Assembly: GCA_003520425.1 (NCBI GenBank)
Contig: DOUU01000463.1
Location: 7,385-12,749 of the forward strand
Origin: Deltaproteobacteria bacterium
GTDB taxonomy: Bacteria; Myxococcota_A; UBA9160
DNA: 5,365 nucleotides
Reading direction: 5' to 3'
Position numbers and translations under genes: made by a program. The notes below the pieces were generated by a model. It was given only the letters and a program-made list of their open reading frames with translations. It made no database searches and was not told the DNA's origin. Below are positions 1-4,755 of this stretch, piece after piece. How positions within the stretch are numbered: position 1 is the stretch's first letter; each line of letters starts with the position of its first letter.

Positions 1-314
1 GACCTGCAAGTGGTCTATTTCCCGGGAATCGATCTGTATACGCACCTTGCACAAGATCCTCTCAATCAGGAGGTCGAGTGCCTCGAGGCGGTGACCGACC
101 CGGGCATCGGAAGAGTGCTCGATGCTTATGAGGCATTGCACGCTCTCGAGCAGACCTACGTGATCGTGATTGCGGACCACGGTCATACGCCGTCCTGAAC
201 GATAACCGACACGCCCTGGGAACTGGGGACAAGAGTCCTCCAGCCTTGATCGGGAGGGTCGGCTTTCGATTGCGTCCCTTTGTGCTAGAGCCCTCTTCCG
301 ACCAACCGCTGCAG
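1..314 (+). pseudogene. 3' remnant of an alkaline-phosphatase-superfamily (type I phosphodiesterase/nucleotide pyrophosphatase-like) gene, frameshifted
   Basis: The reading frame enters from the left edge in frame 1 (first residues DLQVVYFPGID) and stops at TGA 196-198. Two metal-site motifs of the superfamily are visible. One is D-x-x-x-H in PGIDLYTH (D at 31-33, H at 43-45), matching the D..GH motif of NPP-type enzymes. The other is ADHGHTP, with D at 175-177 and H at 178-180. The protein stops three codons after DHGH, too early for this fold, which needs a further C-terminal segment. If one base is restored near 192, translation continues in frame 3 as VLNDNRHALG, then a segment ending GFRLRPFVLE at about 290. 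This looks like the natural continuation of the family. Similarity then fades and I see no proper C-terminus. Known family members hydrolyse phosphodiester or phosphate monoester bonds using two metal ions. The call is a frameshifted, 3'-eroded gene; a single-base sequencing error is the alternative for the shift but not for the missing tail. Confidence 0.6.
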
Positions 315-537
315 ATGCCCCTGGCAGCTTTGGAATCAAATGCGGCGAGCCGGAGCCGTCTCGGACTCGGATGCTGCGAGCAAATGGGCTCCTGTTTCAT
401 TGAGGCCTCACGACCAGCGGTCGCGGTCGCACCTTCGGGAAAGGAGCTGCGGACTCGGACATCGGAAGGGGCGGGGCTCCCTCGGGAGCCCCGCCTGGCC
501 GGCCGCCCCTGGCCCAAGCCACGCCTGGCCACGTGCC
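315..537. other. Non-coding stretch between the phosphatase remnant and the PEP-CTERM gene
   Basis: Open frames exist here only because the DNA is GC-rich; their translations are Arg/Pro/Gly/Ser-rich and resemble no protein family I know. The stretch contains the 470-495 hairpin and, just to its right, three copies of CCTGGCC (494-500, 508-514, 524-530). A 10-base direct repeat, CGGACTCGGA, occurs at 362-371 and 450-459. These may be leftovers of the decayed 3' end of the phosphatase gene. Confidence 0.5.
470..495. terminator. Perfect GC-rich hairpin between convergent genes, candidate bidirectional terminator
   Basis: The left arm GGCGGGGCTCC (470-480) is exactly complementary to the right arm GGAGCCCCGCC (485-495) around a 4-base CTCG loop, and C481-G484 could add a twelfth pair. 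The hairpin starts 42 bases beyond the stop of the PEP-CTERM gene and also lies downstream of the phosphatase remnant on the other strand, so it sits where a shared terminator is expected. There is no run of T on either side, so it is not a textbook intrinsic terminator. It could instead be a 3'-end stabilising hairpin. No repeat copies of it occur elsewhere in the window. Confidence 0.55.
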
Positions 538-1182
538 TCAACGCTGTCGCTTGCGGGCCATCATGAAGAGCCCCGCCATGCCACTGCCCAGCAAGATCAG
601 GGTTCCCGGCTCTGGCATCGCCGTGAAGTGCTCATCAATCGCAGAAATCGCCGCCGCGCTCGCGAGACCAACCGACTTCAGGATGATCCCCTCTTCCACA
701 TGCAGATCGCTCTGCGGGCCGCCGAAGTTTGCTGCGCTCAGCAACGTTGCGCCTCCGCCCCCAGAGCTGAATACACTTGCGGATCCTAGATGGTTGTTGC
801 CCGAGTCAAATGCATTGTCCGTCACCATCGTTCCGCTCCCTTTGGCCGACGCAGCCCCGTCGAATTGAAGCCCGAGGCCGTCCACGCCGCTCGCCGCGGA
901 ATCGGTGACCTCATAGCTGATGTGCATGCTGCCCTGGTCGCCGTCGAATGCAGCAAATCCTCCCGCAATTCGGAAGCCATCTGTGAGGGACTGAACCTGG
1001 TAATCCGACAGATTGCTGTCAATCGAACCCGTTGAAGTGATCGTGAAATGACTAAATGACAATGCTCCCGCGCTGAAACTTGCTCCCGCAGCCAGATCGC
1101 CGAGAGTCACCGCTCTTGAACTGCTTGCAAGGCTCGCAGCGCAGATGACGAACAGACTCCACGTGCCAAACTGAAACTTCAC
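538..1182 (-). CDS. Secreted protein with PEP-CTERM sorting signal
   Basis: This is a 214-residue protein of unknown specific function. Residues 1-24 form a Sec signal peptide (MKFQFGTWSLFVICAASLAS..., likely cleaved after SSSRA, residue 24). The middle, about residues 25-185, is rich in Ser, Gly, Ala and Asp with alternating hydrophobic residues, as in extracellular beta-rich PEP-CTERM proteins, and contains an SGGGG run. The C-terminus is a textbook PEP-CTERM tail: MPEPGTLILLGSG begins at residue 189, a hydrophobic helix spans about 194-209, and a basic end RKRQR closes the protein. In characterised genomes such tails are recognised by an exosortase (EpsH family) and tie export to exopolysaccharide production. 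No exosortase or polysaccharide gene is in the window, so this is an orphan target. The GTG start at 1182 is chosen because an AAGAGGAG ribosome site lies 8 bases upstream and the signal peptide begins there. The gene is transcribed in the same direction as the mla operon but lies about 550 bases beyond it, so it is probably an independent unit. Confidence 0.9.
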   Translation of the reverse strand: MKFQFGTWSLFVICAASLASSSRAVTLGDLAAGASFSAGALSFSHFTITSTGSIDSNLSDYQVQSLTDGFRIAGGFAAFDGDQGSMHISYEVTDSAASGVDGLGLQFDGAASAKGSGTMVTDNAFDSGNNHLGSASVFSSGGGGATLLSAANFGGPQSDLHVEEGIILKSVGLASAAAISAIDEHFTAMPEPGTLILLGSGMAGLFMMARKRQR

Positions 1183-1190
1183 GTTGTGAA

Positions 1191-1198
1191 CTCCTCTT
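1191..1198 (-). promoter_or_regulatory. Ribosome binding site of the PEP-CTERM gene
   Basis: The minus strand reads AAGAGGAG ending 8 bases before the GTG at 1182-1180. It is strong and well spaced, and it decides the non-ATG start. Confidence 0.75.
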
Positions 1199-1676
1199 GT
1201 GCCATGCCTCCCAGACTCGAGCGCTAGACGGACGCGATCCTGGCCTGTGTCTACGCTTGAGCCTCGGAATCATTGGTCGGGATGCATCAGCAACGGTGAT
1301 GGGCTTCCAAAACGGAAAAGCCTCGAGTCATGGAAATCACGTGTACTTCCGCTGCAGCCGCGTCCGCTAGCGACCGACACTCAACTGGAGCTTCAGATGA
1401 GCAATCGCCATGCCAATGCACGAAGAGTCCAGCAAGCGGTGCCACGATCTCAGATGCTGCTCGACATGGAACATTGTGGAAGTTCTGAAGCGCGCCTTGT
1501 AGAAAGACAAAGTGCATTTTGACAATGAACGCGTCGGAATTGATTTCTGCTCGACACACCTCTGCGCGATGGACAGAGACCGTAAAAGCGACAACGCACT
1601 CGCCGCGATCTTGCATCTCTTTCATCGAGTGTGGTCGTGGTTCGAAGGAACGTCTCTCGTTGCGATAGCAGGTGCC

Positions 1677-1694
1677 AGCCGACGTCGATCGGCT
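1677..1694 (-). terminator. Weak hairpin downstream of mlaC, possible operon 3' end
   Basis: The minus strand reads AGCCGA, six loop bases, TCGGCT: a 6-bp stem 36 bases beyond the mlaC stop. Its position suits the end of the mla transcript, but the stem is short and no U tract follows, so termination here is only a possibility. Confidence 0.2.
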
Positions 1695-1729
1695 CCCGCC
1701 CCCTCGTGGTTTGCGCCTCCGCGAAAGAC

Positions 1730-2395
1730 CTAGATCTTCTTTTTTGTGGTTTCTGCCGGGGCCAGGCCCTCGCCCCTGGCATTCTTGTCCCGCAGTTCAG
1801 CGAGCAATCGGTCCGGCCCACCCCGGTTGATGATCTCCTGGAACTGCGTGCGGTAGCTCGAAACGATGCTCACCCCTTCGACGATAACGTCGATCACGTA
1901 CCAGGTTCCGTCTTTCTGGCGGAGTCGATAGTCGACTTTCACGTCTCCCGACTTCACCTTGCCGCCAACGATGTGCGACTGAACCGTCACGTCGCCGAGG
2001 GGCTCCTGTCGCTCTCCGACGATCACCACCTTCTCCTGGCCAAACTGGCCGATGCGCTTGCCGTAGCTCACCGTGAGCGCTCGCTTGAACTCCTCCTCGA
2101 ACTGCTGGCGCTGCTCCGGGGTGAACTGCCTCCAGTTTTTGGCCAGCACCAGCCGGCTCACCGTGTCGAAGTCGATGGTGGAGTAGGCGATCTGCTCGAG
2201 CCGCTTGATCTTTTCGTCGTCGCTCTCGCCCGAGTTCAGGACCCCCAGCACCCTTTGGGAAGTGAGCTCGACGACCTCCCGCGGAGAATCCGCTGACCGC
2301 GACGCCCCGGGGGTCAGGGCCATCACACCCGAGAGCACGAGCGGCGCCCAGAAGACTGCGACGCTGCGGCGACTCCATCGCTTGTTCGGATGCAT
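1730..2395 (-). CDS. mlaC: MlaC/Ttg2D-family periplasmic phospholipid-binding protein
   Basis: This is a periplasmic carrier expected to ferry phospholipid between the outer-membrane MlaA complex and the inner-membrane MlaFED transporter. The 221-residue length is usual for MlaC. Residues 1-35 form a signal peptide with a long basic n-region (MHPNKRWSRRSVAVF), a hydrophobic core about 11-28 and a small-residue region (PGASRSAD). The mature part carries family hallmarks: FDTVSRLVLAKNWRQFTPEQ at 76-95, followed by the FEEEFKRALTVSYGKR helix (99-114), and near the end TWYVIDVIVEGVSIVSSYR at 164-182. The start at 2395 is preferred because a GAGGAG lies upstream (13 bases, rather far) and the signal peptide begins there; an ATG at 2416 would add seven residues but has no ribosome site. 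The C-terminus is Lys-rich (TTKKKI), encoded by A AAA AAG AAG. The gene lies 284 bases after mlaA, unlike the tight spacing of the other mla genes, so it may have extra control. Confidence 0.9.
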   Translation of the reverse strand: MHPNKRWSRRSVAVFWAPLVLSGVMALTPGASRSADSPREVVELTSQRVLGVLNSGESDDEKIKRLEQIAYSTIDFDTVSRLVLAKNWRQFTPEQRQQFEEEFKRALTVSYGKRIGQFGQEKVVIVGERQEPLGDVTVQSHIVGGKVKSGDVKVDYRLRQKDGTWYVIDVIVEGVSIVSSYRTQFQEIINRGGPDRLLAELRDKNARGEGLAPAETTKKKI

Positions 2396-2408
2396 GTTGG
2401 AAGTCGAG

Positions 2409-2414
2409 CTCCTC
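2409..2414 (-). promoter_or_regulatory. Probable ribosome binding site of mlaC
   Basis: The minus strand reads GAGGAG, 13 bases before the ATG at 2395-2393. The spacing is longer than ideal, but the alternative ATG at 2416 has nothing similar upstream and overlaps this motif, so it supports the downstream start. Confidence 0.4.
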
Positions 2415-2531
2415 ATCGTGGGTTGCGTGCGAGCCGGCCCGGGCCGCGGCGCGGCGGGGGCCTTCGCGAGTGGAGACCATAGTACTTGAAGGTGGCGGGG
2501 CAGCTCTCGTCCATGTGTCCTGCAAGAGATG

Positions 2532-2548
2532 CGGGGCCTTCGGCCCCG
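2532..2548 (-). promoter_or_regulatory. GC hairpin inside the mla operon, upstream of mlaC
   Basis: CGGGGCC at 2532-2538 pairs perfectly with GGCCCCG at 2542-2548 around a 3-base loop. No U tract follows on the minus strand, so it is more likely an mRNA-stabilising or attenuating structure than a full terminator, if it has a role at all. Confidence 0.3.
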
Positions 2549-2679
2549 GTGGAATCCGAAGATGCCTCGGCTCGGGCGCAGGATCTCTATCGGCTCTGCG
2601 ACTCTTTTCCTTGGGCCTTGGGGTTCCCGCCCTCGCACCCGAGCGCCGCCTTCGCCCTGAGGCCGCCGTGCGCCCACGG

Positions 2680-3471
2680 CTACGGTGAATCCTTCTCCGT
2701 ATCCGGGTAGTAGAGCTCCTCGGCGGCGCCCGACCGTGCCGGGGCCCCCCCTTCCGTCAGCTCGCTTTCACGATGGTGCAGGTAGGCATCGCGCAAAAAG
2801 ACGTAGTAGTCGAAGGCCGCCCGCCGGTTCTCGTCCACGATATCGAGGAACGCCGAGCGCGTGTTGATCACCTGCACGGCGCGAGCCGGCAAGGTGATGT
2901 ACCAGGAGGCGACGATCGAGACCACGTCGAAGGGTATATCCACGATCTCCCCCGTCAGGTCCCGCACCGACGAGGGGCCGAGCAGCGGGATCATGAGGTA
3001 GCGACCGGAGTCCAGACCCCAGTGCCCGAGGGTGAGGCCGAAGTCTTGCTCATGGCGGGGCAGCCCCCAGGTCGTCGCGGGGTCGAAGAAGCCTCCGAAG
3101 CCGAGCGTTGTGTTCACGAGGAAGCGGCCGGTCTCGAGCGCTGCGGCCCCCGGCTTGCCTTGAAACAGGTCGTTGAGGAAGACGACCGGGTAGCGCAGGT
3201 TGGAATAGAAGTTGGTGAGCGACTCCTGCACCTGGGCGGGCATGATCTTGTTCCAGCCCCGCGCGACCGGCTCGATCGCGTGGATATCGATGGCCTCGTT
3301 GAACGAGAAGACCTTCCGGTTGCCGCCCTCCCAGGGGTCGATCTTCTCTTGCTCGGCCGTCGCGGAGGGCTCCGCGTGGGGGCCATGTGAGGCCGCGCAC
3401 CCGCCGGAGCCGAGTGCGAGGGCCATGACAGCGGCGACGAGGGCGAGCCCGTGGGTATCTCGGGTCTTCAC
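2680..3471 (-). CDS. mlaA: MlaA/VacJ outer-membrane lipoprotein
   Basis: MlaA is the outer-membrane part of the Mla pathway; in E. coli it forms a ring-like channel with porins that withdraws phospholipids from the outer leaflet and hands them to MlaC. The 263-residue product begins with a lipoprotein signal peptide whose likely lipid-bearing residue is Cys25 (ALGSGGC; Ser at -3 is less usual than Leu). The mature part shows the family motifs in order: DPWEGGNRKVFSFNEAID (45-62), NLRYPVVFLNDLFQGK (91-106), RFLVNTTLGFGGFFDPA (116-132) and DFGLTLGHWGLDSGRYLMIP (143-162) followed by LLGPSSVRD (163-171). A tail of about 30 polar residues after 235 is not conserved. The GTG start at 3471 overlaps the mlaD stop (GTGA), with a GGGGAG about 11 bases upstream lying inside the codons for the MlaD tail, so it is probably translated by coupling to mlaD. 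In E. coli mlaA stands apart from the mlaFEDCB operon; here it is internal. Confidence 0.95.
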   Translation of the reverse strand: MKTRDTHGLALVAAVMALALGSGGCAASHGPHAEPSATAEQEKIDPWEGGNRKVFSFNEAIDIHAIEPVARGWNKIMPAQVQESLTNFYSNLRYPVVFLNDLFQGKPGAAALETGRFLVNTTLGFGGFFDPATTWGLPRHEQDFGLTLGHWGLDSGRYLMIPLLGPSSVRDLTGEIVDIPFDVVSIVASWYITLPARAVQVINTRSAFLDIVDENRRAAFDYYVFLRDAYLHHRESELTEGGAPARSGAAEELYYPDTEKDSP

Positions 3472-3941
3472 TTTTTCTTCTTCTCCCCTTCCCCGCTGTC
3501 GGAACTCGCCACGAATTTGCTGATCAGGCTCTCGATCGACAGGGCGTTCGTCGTAAAAGCAATGGTCGTGCCCGAGGTCAGGAACTTCTCGTCCGCCCCG
3601 GGCTCGAGAGCAATGAACTGATCCCCGAGCAGGCCCGCCGTCTGGATCGCCGCCGATGTGTCCGTCGGCAGCTTGAGCTTGCGATCGATCTCGAGCTTGA
3701 CGTGGGCCCGCATCGAGTCGTCGAGCGTGATACCGCCCACCTGGCCCACCTTGACCCCTGCGATCATGACCGGCGCTCGTGTCTTGAGGCCACCGATCTG
3801 ATCGAAGTCCGCGTAGAGCACAAGGCCCCCCGGCCCGCGATAGCCGAGTCCGCCCACCTCGATCGACAGATAGGCGACGGCACCCAGACCGACCAGCACG
3901 AAGAGCCCGACCACGAGGTCCCTGAGCGGTGACGGTCGCAT
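3468..3941 (-). CDS. mlaD: MlaD, MCE-domain inner-membrane protein
   Basis: MlaD anchors in the inner membrane and forms the periplasmic hexameric MCE ring on the MlaFE transporter through which lipid passes. The protein has 157 residues. A single N-terminal membrane segment spans about 8-28 (VVGLFVLVGLGAVAYLSIEV). The MCE domain spans about 38-117 and includes GLKTRAPVMIAGVKVGQVGG (51-70) and, at its end, TAGLLGDQFIALEPG (101-115). A short helix with LISKF (139-143) follows, where the family forms the hydrophobic central pore. The C-terminus ends in KKKK, and those purine-rich codons also supply the ribosome site for mlaA. The ATG at 3941 is supported by AGGGGGA 7 bases upstream. It lies 37 bases after the mlaE stop and overlaps mlaA by 4 bases. 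The length and single MCE domain match MlaD, not the multi-domain PqiB or YebT proteins. Confidence 0.95.
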   Translation of the reverse strand: MRPSPLRDLVVGLFVLVGLGAVAYLSIEVGGLGYRGPGGLVLYADFDQIGGLKTRAPVMIAGVKVGQVGGITLDDSMRAHVKLEIDRKLKLPTDTSAAIQTAGLLGDQFIALEPGADEKFLTSGTTIAFTTNALSIESLISKFVASSDSGEGEKKKK

Positions 3942-3948
3942 CCCTAGT

Positions 3949-3955
3949 TCCCCCT
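3949..3955 (-). promoter_or_regulatory. Ribosome binding site of mlaD
   Basis: The minus strand reads AGGGGGA, ending 7 bases before the ATG at 3941-3939. It lies inside the 37-base mlaE-mlaD gap. Confidence 0.6.
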
Positions 3956-3978
3956 GCCCTCCCCGCTCGCCGGAGAGC

Positions 3979-4755
3979 TTACACTCCCCAAAGGGCTGTA
4001 ATCACGTAATCGACGACCAAAATCGATACAGAGGAGATCACCACGGTGGACGTCGTCGCTCGGCTGACCCCCGCCGAACTTGGTTCGCTGGTGTAGCCGC
4101 GATAGGTTGCGATGAGGCCCACGAGCCCGCCAAACACAACCGATTTCACAAGGCTCCCCGCCACGTCGTTGGGGAAGTCCACTGCGTCCAGGCCGTTGAG
4201 ATAGGTGCCGCCGTCGACGCCGAGCAGGTGGACGCCGACCACGTACCCGCCGAAGATCCCAAAGGTGGTAAAGAGCGCCGCGAGCAGCGGCATGACAAAG
4301 AGCATCGCGAACGCCTTCGGTGCCACGACCAGATGGACGGGATCGATCGAGAGCATCCGCAGACCATCGAGCTGCTCGGTGGCAACCATGCTCGCGATCT
4401 CTGCGGCCATCGCCGATCCACCCCGTCCGGTCACGAGCAGTCCCGTGAGGACGGGCCCAAGCTCGCGGACCAACGCCAATCCGACGACGGATCCGAGGGA
4501 ATTCTCGGCTCCGAAGCGAATCAGGGTGTTGTAGCCCTGAAGCCCGAGGACCGCTCCCACGGCGATGCCGGAGCCGCACACGATCAAGAGCGAGAGGACG
4601 CCGGAGTCGTAGACCTCGTTCACAAGGCGCCCCAGCCGGGTCGGTGGCGTGACCGCGGCCCGGAGGATCTGGCCGAGGAAGACTGCCATCCGCCCTAAAG
4701 TCGCCACATAGCGGATGGAGCGAAAGCCTATGGCCTCGATCGGAGCAAGTCTCAT
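3979..4755 (-). CDS. mlaE: MlaE, ABC phospholipid transporter permease
   Basis: MlaE is the inner-membrane permease of the Mla lipid ABC transporter, pairing with MlaF in the cytoplasm and MlaD in the periplasm. The 258-residue length is typical. An amphipathic start (about 1-35) leads to several hydrophobic membrane segments, clear at about 53-75, 88-110, 148-178, 203-217 and 237-256. The family signature is easy to read: ELGPVLTGLLVTGRGGSAMA (98-117) with AAEI after it, then TEQLDGLRMLSIDPV (126-140), which includes the region contacting the ATPase. Near the C-terminus YRGYTSEPSSAGVSRATTST (218-237) matches the usual GYxxxGGAxGVGRATT stretch, but the Gly pair is replaced by Ser-Ser. There is no fused STAS domain. 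The ATG at 4755 overlaps the mlaF stop as ATGA, with GAGG just upstream, indicating translational coupling. Confidence 0.96.
   Translation of the reverse strand: MRLAPIEAIGFRSIRYVATLGRMAVFLGQILRAAVTPPTRLGRLVNEVYDSGVLSLLIVCGSGIAVGAVLGLQGYNTLIRFGAENSLGSVVGLALVRELGPVLTGLLVTGRGGSAMAAEIASMVATEQLDGLRMLSIDPVHLVVAPKAFAMLFVMPLLAALFTTFGIFGGYVVGVHLLGVDGGTYLNGLDAVDFPNDVAGSLVKSVVFGGLVGLIATYRGYTSEPSSAGVSRATTSTVVISSVSILVVDYVITALWGV

Larger units (their letters stand above)
1183..1729. other. 547-base intergenic region of lower GC, no convincing gene
   Basis: Apart from the ribosome site at 1191-1198, I see no recognisable gene, tRNA or riboswitch. Base composition falls here: 26 of 60 bases are G or C at 1501-1560, against 41 of 60 at 4381-4440 inside mlaE. 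The longest open frame on the minus strand runs 1625-1287 (112 codons from an ATG without a ribosome site, unfamiliar Cys-rich product). It is the continuation of the -1 frame of mlaC. Two modest inverted repeats occur: AGCCGA/TCGGCT at 1677-1694, 36 bases after the mlaC stop, and an imperfect GGCTTCC/GG-AA-AAGCC at 1302-1322 with a two-base bulge. Neither is followed by a T run. The region presumably holds the end of the mla transcript and the promoter of the PEP-CTERM gene, but I cannot point to convincing -35/-10 or -24/-12 elements. Confidence 0.55.
2396..2679 (-). other. 284-base gap between mlaA and mlaC with hairpins
   Basis: No believable gene is here; the open frame that runs into mlaC from this region encodes Arg/Pro/Gly-rich sequence typical of non-coding GC-rich DNA. 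Right at the mlaA stop is a 6-bp stem with a 4-base loop, GCCGTG/CACGGC (2665-2680). Further along is a 7-bp stem CGGGGCC/GGCCCCG with a 3-base loop (2532-2548). On the minus strand TACTAT at 2484-2479 matches the -10 consensus at four of six positions, but no clear -35 precedes it. Between it and the mlaC start the DNA is very GC-rich, including the 10-base palindrome GGCCCGGGCC at 2436-2445. The hairpins could set unequal mlaA and mlaC mRNA levels; that is inference. Confidence 0.45.

Noticed and set aside
362..459. Direct repeats CGGACTCGGA (362-371, 450-459) as mobile-element ends
   Set aside because: They are short and of the kind expected by chance in GC-rich DNA; there is no transposase, inverted end or target duplication.
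1194..1204. TGGCAC on the minus strand (1204-1199) upstream of the PEP-CTERM gene as a sigma-54 -24 element
   Set aside because: No TTGC-like -12 element follows at the required spacing, and the site runs directly into the ribosome binding site, leaving no room for a transcript start.
1430..1444. TGGCACCGCTTGC on the minus strand as a sigma-54 promoter
   Set aside because: Both half-sites look good but are only 3 bases apart instead of 5; sigma-54 promoters do not tolerate a 2-base shorter spacing.
1287..1625. 112-codon minus-strand open frame as an independent gene
   Set aside because: Its ATG has no ribosome site, the product resembles nothing I know, and codon use is unlike the mla genes. 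It is considered only as part of the possible -1 extension of mlaC.
1636..1655. GGTTCGAA as a tRNA T-loop
   Set aside because: The flanking bases do not form a 5-bp T stem, and no anticodon or acceptor stem can be drawn around it.
1660..1676. TGGCAC...ATCGC on the minus strand as a sigma-54 promoter
   Set aside because: The GC of the -12 element is one base out of register and TTGC is not matched; it is also nearly 480 bases from the PEP-CTERM start.
1512..1733. 73-codon plus-strand open frame as a gene
   Set aside because: No ribosome site, no recognisable domain, and its end runs into the mlaC stop region; most likely chance.
2396..2677. N-terminal extension of mlaC to 2677
   Set aside because: The translation is Arg/Gly/Pro-rich, has no ribosome site, and would bury the signal peptide more than 90 residues inside the protein.
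3468..3480. A run at the end of mlaD as a second slippery site
   Set aside because: The codons read AAG AAA AAG, with only five A in a row before G, so the X XXY YYZ pattern is not met; ordinary stop-start overlap explains the site.
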